A stretch of 64,000 nt of DNA from UBA6059 sp040219045. Its GTDB lineage: Bacteria; Bacteroidota; Bacteroidia; Cytophagales; Cyclobacteriaceae. The DNA lies in contig OZ245881.1 of the NCBI GenBank assembly GCA_965229505.1, forward strand, positions 248,001 through 312,000, given 5' to 3'. This document shows, piece after piece, positions 24,445 to 32,795 of the stretch (positions are counted from its first letter, which is position 1; the number at the start of each line of letters is the position of its first letter). The notes beneath the pieces were generated by a model, which saw only the letters and a program-made list of their open reading frames with translations, did not search any database and was not told the DNA's origin. Made by a program: the position numbers and the translations under genes.

Positions 24445-25902
24445 CTACAGCCAGTCACTCGCCAGCTTCTCATAGGCGATGATGCCACTAAGGGTCGTAC
24501 CCGGAATGCCCTGCCCGGGATAGGCAGTATCTCCACAGATATAGGCCTTGTGTCCATCCAGTCGCGCATCCTGCATTTGCCATGGCTTGATGCCCATGAA
24601 CTGGGGATAGCCACCTACAAAACCGTAGGCCCGACCTGTCCACTTCTGCCATGACTTGGGAGAAGAGGAGTGCTTGTAGACAATAGCCGATCGCTCAAGA
24701 AAACCCAATTGTTCGAGTTTGGTGATCACTGCCTCCTCCGCTTTTTCATTATCAATGATCGTCTGCTCAGGATCGGGTACATGAGTACTCACCGAAGCGA
24801 CCCTCATACCGGGTTCATCAGACCGAGAGGCATCCTCAGGGTGACTTAAACTGACGAAGATGCTGTGCGACCCAGTTTCTGGTAAGGGGCGCTCCAGGTG
24901 GATCTGATGATGGATACTCTCAAACACCCTATCCGAGCGAAAGCCTATACCCATCTGGAAGGCACTGTTGAGCTTATCAGAATATAACAATTTCTTCCTG
25001 GCCTTTTCTGCATAACCATTATCATATATCGTCAATGTGTTGTTGAGCGGGATACCGGAGATAAGGTAGTCGCACGTGATCTCCCTCTTTTTTGTGGTAA
25101 CGAGATAGCCATCACTCTCTTTTTTGACAGTATTGACAGGTTCTCTCAAACTCACTTCCCCTCCACGGCTTTCAATATACTCAACAAAGGGATTTACCAG
25201 GTTGAGCAAGCCACCATCTACATAGTAGTTGCCATAGTTGGTGTAGCAGAGCGCAGTGGCTCCAAAAAGCACATTGACTTCTTGATGATGATTCTGCGCC
25301 GTGATGAGCAGTTGCTCATTTACAAAGTCTACAAATAGTTGGTTGTCCAAAAGACCATACTTCTTCAACAAATCGGTCATACTCATTAGCGCATAACGAG
25401 CATACCATGCCTGCCTCACACTGGCATGCTTCGCTGACTGCCACAGGTCGCTGAGTCTGGTCGGTGGAAAATGCCGCTGCTTGATGCTGGTATCCCATAC
25501 GAACTGGCTGATCTTGTAGCAGAACTTCCAAAAAGGCCGCTGACCCTGCTTACCAAAATGCTGTTCAGCCTCAGCGATCCATGCGTTGAGATTTTCGTAA
25601 CGATTGACAGTTGCGCCATTAGATAGATGCACTTGCATGGGCAAGTCGAGTTTTCTGACGGTCACCTGTATGCCGGTCTGGTCAAGCACATACTTCAGCG
25701 GCATCTGATCATCGAGTCCAACGAGCGTGGTGGCACCTGCTTCAAAAATGAACCCCTTGCGCCAATAAGAGCTGGTACAGCCTCCAGGCAGGTAGTTTTG
25801 CTCGAGTACTTTGACTTGAAGACCTCTCTTCGCCAGCAATGCTGCTGTGGTCAAAGCACCCATGCCTGATCCTATTACCCCTACATCACATCGCTCGACC
25901 AT
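24445..25902 (-). CDS. FAD-dependent carotenoid desaturase/isomerase family protein (CrtI/CrtISO-like)
   Basis: 485 residues. GVIGSGMGALTTAALLAKRG (about 8-27) is the FAD/NAD Rossmann motif, LEQNYLPGGCTSSY (about 33-46) the second flavin contact, and the C-terminus CGDTAYPGQGIPGTTLSG (about 455-472) is the family FAD-binding end. The EAGATTLVG and GGCTSSYWRKG blocks favour the CrtISO/retinol saturase branch over classical phytoene desaturase. No other carotenoid synthesis genes are present. It is divergent from the pterin genes across a control region full of inverted repeats, suggesting shared control, perhaps by light. Confidence 0.85.
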   Translation of the reverse strand: MVERCDVGVIGSGMGALTTAALLAKRGLQVKVLEQNYLPGGCTSSYWRKGFIFEAGATTLVGLDDQMPLKYVLDQTGIQVTVRKLDLPMQVHLSNGATVNRYENLNAWIAEAEQHFGKQGQRPFWKFCYKISQFVWDTSIKQRHFPPTRLSDLWQSAKHASVRQAWYARYALMSMTDLLKKYGLLDNQLFVDFVNEQLLITAQNHHQEVNVLFGATALCYTNYGNYYVDGGLLNLVNPFVEYIESRGGEVSLREPVNTVKKESDGYLVTTKKREITCDYLISGIPLNNTLTIYDNGYAEKARKKLLYSDKLNSAFQMGIGFRSDRVFESIHHQIHLERPLPETGSHSIFVSLSHPEDASRSDEPGMRVASVSTHVPDPEQTIIDNEKAEEAVITKLEQLGFLERSAIVYKHSSSPKSWQKWTGRAYGFVGGYPQFMGIKPWQMQDARLDGHKAYICGDTAYPGQGIPGTTLSGIIAYEKLASDWL

Positions 25903-25903
25903 T

Positions 25904-25989
25904 CTTTTGTTTAGTATTTTTATTCATTTTGTTAAACAAAATAATCTCACGTCCTGTTTGAACTTCAATCATGAGATTATACGTTTAAC
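25904..25989. promoter_or_regulatory. Divergent control region with nested inverted repeats and GTTTAAC copies
   Basis: Between the desaturase and PTPS starts lie ATTTTGTT-A-AACAAAAT (25926-25942), then arms ATAATCTCA (25941-25949) and TGAGATTAT (25972-25980), both perfect. The word GTTTAAC occurs at 25931-25937 (minus) and 25983-25989 (plus), with a related TTTTGTTTA at 25905-25913. The position and symmetry suggest operators of a dimeric regulator (MerR/CarH-like is one guess). Confidence 0.55.
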
Positions 25990-26033
25990 TTGTATTCTTC
26001 TTACAACTTCACTTCAAGCATAGAGTTTTATTA

Positions 26034-26441
26034 ATGAGAGTTTCAGTTTATAGAAAAGAGCACTTCAACGCTGCGCATCGTCTACACAATCCGAAATGGT
26101 CAGATGAGAAGAATGCGGCGGTTTTTGGGAAGTGCAACAATCCCAACTATCATGGCCACAACTATGACCTGACAGTAAAGCTGACCGGAGAGGTGGACGA
26201 GGAGACTGGATATGTATATGATATGAAGGTGTTGAGTGATTTGATCAAAGCGCATGTTAGTGACCGTTTTGATCACAAAAATTTGAACCTCGATACCGAA
26301 GAGTTCAAAAACCTAAATCCCACTGCTGAGAATATTGCGGTAGTGATCTACAATATATTAAGAGAAAAAATCGATGCTCAGTATGAGCTCAAAGTGATAC
26401 TTTATGAGACAGAAAGAAACTATGTTGAATACCCCGCATAA
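26034..26441 (+). CDS. 6-pyruvoyltetrahydropterin / 6-carboxytetrahydropterin synthase family protein
   Basis: 135 residues. Zinc ligands H15 (FNAAHRL), H40 and H42 (NYHGHNYD) and the catalytic cysteine C34 (FGKCNNPNYHGHNYD) are all visible. The CNNPN-HGHNY block is close to animal 6-pyruvoyl-tetrahydropterin synthase rather than typical QueD (CxxxHGH), and a conserved Glu ends the protein (YETERNYVEY). It acts on dihydroneopterin triphosphate, the FolE product. The gene overlaps folE, so the two-step pterin route is encoded together. Whether the end product is tetrahydrobiopterin or a queuosine precursor is open; no queC/queE is present in the window. Confidence 0.9.
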   Translation: MRVSVYRKEHFNAAHRLHNPKWSDEKNAAVFGKCNNPNYHGHNYDLTVKLTGEVDEETGYVYDMKVLSDLIKAHVSDRFDHKNLNLDTEEFKNLNPTAENIAVVIYNILREKIDAQYELKVILYETERNYVEYPA

Positions 26442-27120
26442 CGAGAGCTCAATGAATGTGAATATTGATCTGGATGATATAGGTGATGATCACGTAGCAT
26501 CCTCATACGATACGCCCTTGAGGGAGGATGCCTTCGAAATGGATGATGAGATCAAAATGGAGCTCATCGCTAAGCACTTCAAGGAGATCATGCAGATACT
26601 TGGACTTGACTTGGACGATGATAGCTTGAAGGGTACCCCAATGCGGGTCGCTAAGATGTACGTGAAGGAGGTATTCAGTGGGCTCAATCCAAAGAATAAG
26701 CCAAAGGTGCGCCTATTTGAGAACAAGTATAAGTATAGTGAGATGCTGGTTGAGCGTGACATTACATTCTATTCTCATTGTGAGCATCACTTCGTCCCTA
26801 TTTACGGCAAAGCGCATGTAGCATATATATCTTCCGGTGAAGTGATAGGTTTATCGAAAATCAATCGAATCGTACAATACTTCGCTAAGCGCCCTCAGGT
26901 GCAAGAGCGCCTGACGGTGCAGATCGCGGAAGAGCTGAAAAAGGCGCTCAAAACCGAAGATGTAGGTGTGGTGATTGATGCAAATCACATGTGCGTATCT
27001 TCAAGAGGTGTGGGTGACACCAACAGTAAAACAGGTACTGCTCACTTCAGTGGTAAGTTTTCTGAAGAAAATACCAAGACAGAATTTCTCAACTACATTA
27101 ATGCTAACGTACAATTATGA
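26422..27120 (+). CDS. folE: GTP cyclohydrolase I FolE
   Basis: The frame extends back to 26404, but the ATG at 26422 (overlap of 20 nt with the preceding gene) or 26452 is more likely; 232 residues from the former. FYSHCEHHFVPIYGKAHVAY holds the zinc ligands Cys and His, GLSKINRIVQYFAKRPQVQE is the signature, and NHMCVSSRGVGD gives the third zinc ligand. An acidic N-terminal tail of about 40 residues precedes the fold. It makes dihydroneopterin triphosphate from GTP for folate or other pterins. The last base overlaps the SDR start (ATGA). Confidence 0.95.
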   Translation: MLNTPHNESSMNVNIDLDDIGDDHVASSYDTPLREDAFEMDDEIKMELIAKHFKEIMQILGLDLDDDSLKGTPMRVAKMYVKEVFSGLNPKNKPKVRLFENKYKYSEMLVERDITFYSHCEHHFVPIYGKAHVAYISSGEVIGLSKINRIVQYFAKRPQVQERLTVQIAEELKKALKTEDVGVVIDANHMCVSSRGVGDTNSKTGTAHFSGKFSEENTKTEFLNYINANVQL

Positions 27121-27836
27121 GTGACTTGAATGGCAAGAATATTCTTGTTGTTGGAGGTAGCTCGGGTATCGGCTTAGAAGTAGTGAAGCAAGCTGCTGCG
27201 CTTGGCGCCCGGGTGTGGAGTGCCTCAAGAAACAACACCGAGGAACTTCAAACTACAGATGCCAAGTTTATACAACTGGATGTGACTTCTGAGGATCTCC
27301 GGTTAGACGATCTTCCCGACCAACTCGACGCGCTGATTTATTGCCCGGGTACCATCAACCTCAAACCGTTTCATAGATTGAAAGTGGAGGACTTTCAAAA
27401 TGATTTTGACGTCAATGTATTGGGAGCCGTAAAAGTGATTCAAGCTGTGCTCCCTCAATTGAAGAAAAGTGAAGCAGCAGCCATCGTCACTTTTAGTACA
27501 GTGGCAGTACAGCAAGGCATGGGATTTCACGCTAGTGTAGCCTCTGCAAAAGGAGCAATCGAAGGACTGTCCCGATCTCTCGCGGCGGAACTCTCACCAC
27601 AAAATATCAGGGTCAACTGCATAGCGCCATCCTTGACGGACACACCTTTGGCAGCACAGCTATTGTCTACTCCAGAAAAAAGAGAAGCTTCAGAGAAGAG
27701 ACACCCTATCAAGAAAGTTGGAAAATCGGCAGACCTGGCGGCCACCGCCATTTATCTTATCTCGACTCCATCAGAGTGGATTACAGGTCAGGTTTGGCAT
27801 GTAGATGGAGGCATGTCCTCAATAAAGTCGCTTTAG
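27117..27836 (+). CDS. Short-chain dehydrogenase/reductase family protein lacking the catalytic tyrosine
   Basis: 239 residues with the Rossmann motif VVGGSSGIGLEVV (11-23), the catalytic-type Ser in TFSTVAV (S127) and lysine K145, but the YxxxK tyrosine position is Val 141 (HASVASAKGAIEG). The rest of the family pattern (RSLAAELSPQNIRVNCIAP, then GQVWHVDGGMS) is intact. Overlap with folE by 4 nt implies a pterin-related role; sepiapterin reductase is an SDR, so it could finish a tetrahydrobiopterin-like pathway, but the missing Tyr argues against a standard reductase. Tyr-less SDRs of this HASxAxAK form also occur near photolyase genes in marine Bacteroidota, from memory. Confidence 0.85.
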   Translation: MSDLNGKNILVVGGSSGIGLEVVKQAAALGARVWSASRNNTEELQTTDAKFIQLDVTSEDLRLDDLPDQLDALIYCPGTINLKPFHRLKVEDFQNDFDVNVLGAVKVIQAVLPQLKKSEAAAIVTFSTVAVQQGMGFHASVASAKGAIEGLSRSLAAELSPQNIRVNCIAPSLTDTPLAAQLLSTPEKREASEKRHPIKKVGKSADLAATAIYLISTPSEWITGQVWHVDGGMSSIKSL

Positions 27837-27889
27837 TGCCAAACATTTTTGTCAATTATCAGATTACATCCTTATCAACTTAGGGTCTT

Positions 27890-28153
27890 ATGCCTCCAGC
27901 ACCAGAAGCATTTATGATTTTCAAGGAAGAACTCCAAAAGGAGCGAATCGAAAAAGAACGCCTGGCAAAAGCGTATGAGGAGGAAATCGTCCGCCTCAAG
28001 CAGGAAATGGGCTACCTAAGCGAGCAGATCGGTGCGCAGCAGGAGATGATTAAGACCACTATTAACTATGCCACTCGATTGGAAGAAAAACTGACAAATC
28101 TGGATAAGAGCATGGAAAAAGGTAAGAAAAACGCTAAAGGAAGTTTTCACTGA
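27890..28153 (+). CDS. Small coiled-coil protein, unknown
   Basis: 87 residues. Heptad-like charged text (EELQKERIEKERLAKAYEEE, then EMGYLSEQIGAQQEMIKT) gives a coiled coil over most of the length, with a basic end (KGKKNAKGSFH). No known family is recognised. It sits 53 bp after the SDR gene and 44 bp before the next gene on the same strand, so may belong to one operon. A start at codon 9 (27914) is also possible. Confidence 0.65.
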   Translation: MPPAPEAFMIFKEELQKERIEKERLAKAYEEEIVRLKQEMGYLSEQIGAQQEMIKTTINYATRLEEKLTNLDKSMEKGKKNAKGSFH

Positions 28154-28197
28154 ACTAATTTTATTTCACACTGTTGCTTTAGTACACATTTACGGCC

Positions 28198-28644
28198 ATG
28201 GAAACTACTTCGGACAACACTTTCACCATCGAAGGCTTTGAAGAAAAATTTCAAAGCAGATTTGCAAACGTATATGCCAATGACGCATCTGGCATAGTGG
28301 TGTGCGTACTCCAGGGCGACTATGTGCCGATCGAATTCTTCAAAGAAACATTCAACCAAATCTCTGAGGTGATCGCGGGAGGCCGTTACCACAAATTTAT
28401 ATTTGACAAGCGCTCGCTGCGCACCTTCCATCAGCCCTCCATGGAGTGGTATTTTATCCATTGGAAGAGGGATATGCTGGCCCACGGAGTAAAAGAGCAT
28501 AGAAAAATCCTACCGGAAATCGAGTGGTTCAAAAAGGCTGTGATGATCGCCAAAGATCAACTCATGGAACAATATCCCTCCAATATCATAGACCAACTCA
28601 ATATCAAGTATTGCGATAGTATCGAAGAAGCCATTGCTTCTTAA
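28198..28644 (+). CDS. Conserved hypothetical, SpoIIAA/STAS-like fold possible
   Basis: 148 residues, soluble. The order of strands and helices, with VVCVLQGDYVPIEFFKETF, YHKFIFDKRSLRTF and HRKILPEIEWFKKAVMIA, resembles the STAS/SpoIIAA-like proteins that appear in Bacteroidota genomes, but no motif settles it. It lies 5 bp before the flavin reductase gene and is probably cotranscribed with it. Function unknown. Confidence 0.65.
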   Translation: METTSDNTFTIEGFEEKFQSRFANVYANDASGIVVCVLQGDYVPIEFFKETFNQISEVIAGGRYHKFIFDKRSLRTFHQPSMEWYFIHWKRDMLAHGVKEHRKILPEIEWFKKAVMIAKDQLMEQYPSNIIDQLNIKYCDSIEEAIAS

Positions 28645-28649
28645 TCTGC

Positions 28650-29279
28650 ATGGCTCAGTTTAGTGCAGAAGATATCCAGAGCGCGCAGAGCGAGTTTCGC
28701 AGAAATCTCATCAATAGCGTAACCGGTTTTAAGAGCGTTTCATTAATTGGTACGGCCAACAAGGAAGGAGAAACCAATCTTGCGATATTTTCACAAATCA
28801 TCCATTTAGGAGCCAGTCCTGCTCTAATTGGAATTCTCTTTAGGCCCCACACAGTGGTGCGACATACGTTAGAGAACATCATCGCCACAAAAAGCTTTAC
28901 GATCAATCACATCGATGCTGATCACTATCGCAAGGCACACCATACAAGTGCACGCTGGGATGAATCGGAGTTTATATCCTGTGGCTTTGAACCAAGCTAT
29001 GTCGACGGTATTGGTGCTCCATTTGTGAAGGGTGCTCCGGTGCAAATCTGTCTGAGGTATGAGGAGAAGCATGACCTTACCATCAATGGCACTCATTTGA
29101 TCATTGGCAGCATTCAATACTTGAACATTGCCGATGAAGCCATTAATGAAGACGGGTTCATCGATCTGGAATCATTGGGAGTAGTCACATGCTCAGGCCT
29201 TGACAGCTATCACACGACGCAGAAACTCGCACGACTCAGTTACGCCAAGGTAGACCATCAACCTAAGGACATCACTTGA
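28650..29279 (+). CDS. Flavin reductase family protein (FMN-binding split barrel)
   Basis: 209 residues. NSVTGFKSVSLIGTANKEGETNLAIFSQ (shown in part) is the family N-terminal block where FMN binds, followed by PALIGILFRPHTVVRHTLENI and FTINHI. It would bind FMN and may reduce it or use it for another redox step. It overlaps the downstream exonuclease start (TTGA) and follows the pterin/SDR genes, so the group PTPS-FolE-SDR-flavin reductase runs in one direction. Homologues often stand near photolyase or cryptochrome genes in marine Bacteroidota; none is seen here. Confidence 0.88.
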   Translation: MAQFSAEDIQSAQSEFRRNLINSVTGFKSVSLIGTANKEGETNLAIFSQIIHLGASPALIGILFRPHTVVRHTLENIIATKSFTINHIDADHYRKAHHTSARWDESEFISCGFEPSYVDGIGAPFVKGAPVQICLRYEEKHDLTINGTHLIIGSIQYLNIADEAINEDGFIDLESLGVVTCSGLDSYHTTQKLARLSYAKVDHQPKDIT

Positions 29280-30292
29280 GCGCGCCGCTCCTAACATTCA
29301 CTGATAAGGGAATATATTGTTCTCAAGCGGATGTATTTATTGATCCCTGGCGGCCAGTAGAAAAAGCCTTAATTACACACGCTCATTCCGATCACGCTCG
29401 ATTCGGCTCCATGAAATATCTGGCGCATCATGAATCCAGAGAGGTACTGAAGATAAGGCTTGGGGAAAACATCAATCTCCAAACTGTAGAATACAACCAA
29501 GCCCTAAAAATCAATGGCGTAGAGGTCTCCTTCCATCCGGCAGGGCATGTGATCGGTTCTGCTCAGATACGGCTAGCGTATAAAGATCAAACATGGGTGG
29601 TTTCCGGAGACTATAAAGTGGAAGATGACGGGTTTACGACACCCTACGAACCAGTGGAATGCTCGCACTTTATCACTGAGAGTACGTTTGGGCTACCGGT
29701 ATTTGACTGGCGACCCCAGCATGAGATCATTGAGGATATTAATAGTTGGTGGAAGTCTAATCAGGCTGTAGGTAAAGTCAGTATCATCTCTGCCTATGCG
29801 CTGGGAAAAGCACAGCGGATCATCGAGGCAATTGATCATAACATTGGCCGCATCTTCGTACATGGAGCCATTCACAATGTGAATGAGGCTTTGGTGAGAA
29901 ATGACATTCAACTAAAACCCACCAACCTAGTCACTCCAGAAACTGCAAAGGAAGAGTATCAAGGAGCCTTAGTCATCGCTCCCGGCTCTGCCATAGGTAC
30001 TTCATGGACCAAACGCTTCCAGCCATTTGCGGTAGCGCAGGTATCCGGCTGGATGAATATACGCGGTATCAAAAAGCGAAGGGGTTCTAATCAAGGCTTT
30101 GTGCTCTCCGATCATGCGGATTGGAAGGGGCTGATTGAGGCGGTCGAACTTTCCAAGGCAGAGAATGTCTATGTTACACATGGTTATAAGTCGGTTTTCA
30201 GTCGTTGGCTAAACGAAAGAGGCTGGAACGCTCACGAGGTAGAAACCTTATATGAAGGAGAGCCATCTGCTGATGATTCTGCCAGCTCATGA
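29276..30292 (+). CDS. Ligase-associated DNA exonuclease (metallo-beta-lactamase/beta-CASP-like)
   Basis: 338 residues with TTG start overlapping the flavin reductase stop. THAHSDHARFG (H35, H37, D39, H40) is the metallo-beta-lactamase metal site, SGDYK (about 117) a further ligand, and LSDHADWKGL (about 279) the C-terminal histidine block, as in the mRNA 3'-end processing factor-like exonucleases linked with ATP-dependent DNA ligases. In most genomes it stands directly before that ligase; here hppA lies between them. Confidence 0.92.
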   Translation: MSAPLLTFTDKGIYCSQADVFIDPWRPVEKALITHAHSDHARFGSMKYLAHHESREVLKIRLGENINLQTVEYNQALKINGVEVSFHPAGHVIGSAQIRLAYKDQTWVVSGDYKVEDDGFTTPYEPVECSHFITESTFGLPVFDWRPQHEIIEDINSWWKSNQAVGKVSIISAYALGKAQRIIEAIDHNIGRIFVHGAIHNVNEALVRNDIQLKPTNLVTPETAKEEYQGALVIAPGSAIGTSWTKRFQPFAVAQVSGWMNIRGIKKRRGSNQGFVLSDHADWKGLIEAVELSKAENVYVTHGYKSVFSRWLNERGWNAHEVETLYEGEPSADDSASS

Positions 30293-30398
30293 TTTTTGTA
30301 TTTCTCAATAGTTAGGCGCTGACTTTCAGTTGATTTAACAATCTCATAACCAGTCCAGTCATTTTCGGCGGAACGTTTCAAAAAAAGGTTCGAAAGTC

Positions 30399-30406
30399 TA
30401 TCTTTG
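30399..30406 (+). promoter_or_regulatory. Bacteroidota-type -7 promoter box for hppA
   Basis: TATCTTTG fits TAnnTTTG, 40 nt before the hppA ATG. GCGGAACGTTT at 30368-30378 lies upstream, as in the suf promoter. Confidence 0.6.
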
Positions 30407-30446
30407 CCACCACATTTTTCAAGACCAACATAATTAAAAGAATAAA

Positions 30447-32672
30447 ATGACGGAGTACGTTTATCTAGTACCGCTTCTTGGTATTGTAGGGCTAATAGTA
30501 ATGGCCATCAAATCTGCCTGGGTTTCTAAGCAAGATGCCGGAGATCCAAACATGAAAGAGCTCGCAGGCTATATCGCCGATGGAGCCATGGCCTTCCTCA
30601 AAGCAGAATGGAAAATACTAGGCTACTTTGTAGTTATCGCTGGTATTTTGTTGGCGTATTCGGGTACGCTCGTACCTGATTCTCATCCTATTATCGCCAT
30701 TGCATTTGTCATAGGGGCTGTGTTTTCAGCGCTAGCTGGCTACTTTGGTATGAACATCGCCACCAAGGCCAACGTCCGAACAACACAAGCTGCGCGCACA
30801 AGCCTGAAGCAGGCGCTCAAGGTTTCTTTCTCTGGTGGTGCCGTGATGGGACTTGGTGTAGCAGGGTTAGCTGTACTCGGATTGGGTTCAATCTTCATTC
30901 TATTGGTTCATTTCTTCGAGGCAGGTGGCGTACTTGCTACAGGTATCGAGATGAAGACAGCTATCGAAGTATTGGCGGGTTTCTCATTGGGTGCTGAGTC
31001 CATTGCCCTATTCGCCAGAGTAGGAGGCGGTATCTATACCAAAGCTGCTGATGTGGGAGCTGACCTTGTAGGTAAAGTAGAGGCTGGTATTCCAGAAGAT
31101 GATCCTCGTAACCCTGCTACAATCGCTGATAACGTAGGTGATAATGTAGGTGATGTCGCAGGTATGGGCGCTGACCTTTTCGGGTCTTATGTCGCCACTA
31201 TCCTAGCCGCGATGGTACTGGGTCAGGAGATCAACGCATCCGGTGATGGCATGAACGGCCTTTCTCCTATCCTACTCCCCATGTTGATCGCTGGTCTGGG
31301 ATTGGTATTCTCTATTGTGGGTACGTTTTTCGTGACGATCAAAAATGAAGATAGCAGCGTACAAAATGCATTGAACCTGGGCAACTGGTCTTCTATCATC
31401 ATGACGGCCATTGCGAGTTATTTCTTAGTAGTAGGTCTCCTACCGGAAAAACTAGCCATCAGATCTTACGAGTTCAGCAACCTGGATGTCTTCTGGGCGA
31501 TCGTTGTTGGATTGATCGTAGGAGCGCTGATGTCCATTATCACCGAATACTACACAAGCATGGGCAAGCGTCCTGTGAACTCTATTATTAAGCAGTCATC
31601 CACTGGTCACGCGACCAACATCATCGCAGGTCTTGCGGTAGGTATGGAATCAACCGTCGCTCCTATCATGGTGCTAGGCACAGGTATTATCCTATCCTAC
31701 AGTTTCGCAGGCCTTTATGGTGTAGCAATTGCTGCGGCTGGTATGATGGCGACTACCGCTATGCAGCTAGCTATTGATGCATTCGGCCCTATCGCTGACA
31801 ATGCGGGTGGTATAGCCGAGATGGCTGGCCTACCGGAAGAAGTAAGAGGTCGCACTGACAATCTTGATGCCGTGGGGAACACTACTGCTGCCAGTGGTAA
31901 AGGATTTGCGATAGCCTCGGCTGCTTTAACTGCCCTGGCACTATTTGCAGCATTCGTAGGAATCGCAGGAATCGACTCTATTGATATTTATAAGGCGCCT
32001 GTATTGGGAGCGTTGTTCTTTGGTGCTATGATTCCGTTCATTTTCTCATCATTGGCGATAGCCGCGGTAGGTCGTGCCGCCATGGACATGGTAAATGAAG
32101 TCAGAAGACAGTTCAAAGAAATCCCCGGTATCATGGAAGGTACTGGTAAGCCGGAATACCAGAAATGTGTTGAAATTTCAACTAAAGCTTCTCTTCGCGA
32201 GATGATGCTCCCTGGAGCTATTGCTTTGCTTGCACCTGTAGTAGTCGGTTTCGGTTTCTTAGGAGTTTTCCCGGACACACCTTCAGCAGAGATTCTTGGT
32301 GGTATGCTCGCAGGTATCACTGTATCTGGTGTGCTGATGGGTATTTTCCAAAACAATGCTGGTGGCGCTTGGGACAATGCTAAGAAGTCATTCGAAAAAG
32401 GCGTAGAGATCGATGGTAAAATGCATTATAAAGGTTCTGAAGCCCACAAAGCTGCGGTAACTGGTGATACTGTTGGTGATCCTTTTAAGGATACTTCTGG
32501 TCCCTCTATGAACATCCTTATTAAGTTAACCTCCATCGTGGCGTTGATCATCGCACCACATATTGCTGTGAAGCCTCATACTGCAGATATTGATAAGGAA
32601 ATCTTGAAGCAAGAAGTGAAGAAGGAAATCAGCGTAAAGAAAGTGGAAGCCTCTATCCAGGCGATAAAGTAA
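30447..32672 (+). CDS. hppA: Membrane-bound H+/Na+-translocating pyrophosphatase
   Basis: 741 residues, about 16 membrane helices. The pyrophosphate and magnesium sites are visible: AADVGADLVGKVE (about 210), DNVGDNVGDVAGMGADLFGSY (about 231), DNAGGIAEMAG (about 452) and GDTVGDPFKDTSGPSMN (about 673). GNTTAASGKGFAIASA carries Ala at the position that marks potassium-dependent forms (Lys in K+-independent ones). It couples PPi hydrolysis to ion export. It has its own promoter and terminator, so it is a separate transcription unit set inside the repair gene group. Confidence 0.97.
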   Translation: MTEYVYLVPLLGIVGLIVMAIKSAWVSKQDAGDPNMKELAGYIADGAMAFLKAEWKILGYFVVIAGILLAYSGTLVPDSHPIIAIAFVIGAVFSALAGYFGMNIATKANVRTTQAARTSLKQALKVSFSGGAVMGLGVAGLAVLGLGSIFILLVHFFEAGGVLATGIEMKTAIEVLAGFSLGAESIALFARVGGGIYTKAADVGADLVGKVEAGIPEDDPRNPATIADNVGDNVGDVAGMGADLFGSYVATILAAMVLGQEINASGDGMNGLSPILLPMLIAGLGLVFSIVGTFFVTIKNEDSSVQNALNLGNWSSIIMTAIASYFLVVGLLPEKLAIRSYEFSNLDVFWAIVVGLIVGALMSIITEYYTSMGKRPVNSIIKQSSTGHATNIIAGLAVGMESTVAPIMVLGTGIILSYSFAGLYGVAIAAAGMMATTAMQLAIDAFGPIADNAGGIAEMAGLPEEVRGRTDNLDAVGNTTAASGKGFAIASAALTALALFAAFVGIAGIDSIDIYKAPVLGALFFGAMIPFIFSSLAIAAVGRAAMDMVNEVRRQFKEIPGIMEGTGKPEYQKCVEISTKASLREMMLPGAIALLAPVVVGFGFLGVFPDTPSAEILGGMLAGITVSGVLMGIFQNNAGGAWDNAKKSFEKGVEIDGKMHYKGSEAHKAAVTGDTVGDPFKDTSGPSMNILIKLTSIVALIIAPHIAVKPHTADIDKEILKQEVKKEISVKKVEASIQAIK

Positions 32673-32697
32673 AACTGATCATTGATTGAAGAATTTA

Positions 32698-32725
32698 AAA
32701 AGCCCCAACTCGGGGCTTTTTTGTT
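32698..32725 (+). terminator. Rho-independent terminator of hppA
   Basis: AAAAGCCCC and GGGGCTTTT around a five-base loop, followed by further T residues. Confidence 0.9.
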
Positions 32726-32795
32726 TCTTGTGCAATGGGATTTTGATTTGAGTTAACGTTGTAACATTGGTTTCGCTTATCAGTTTCTATCATCA

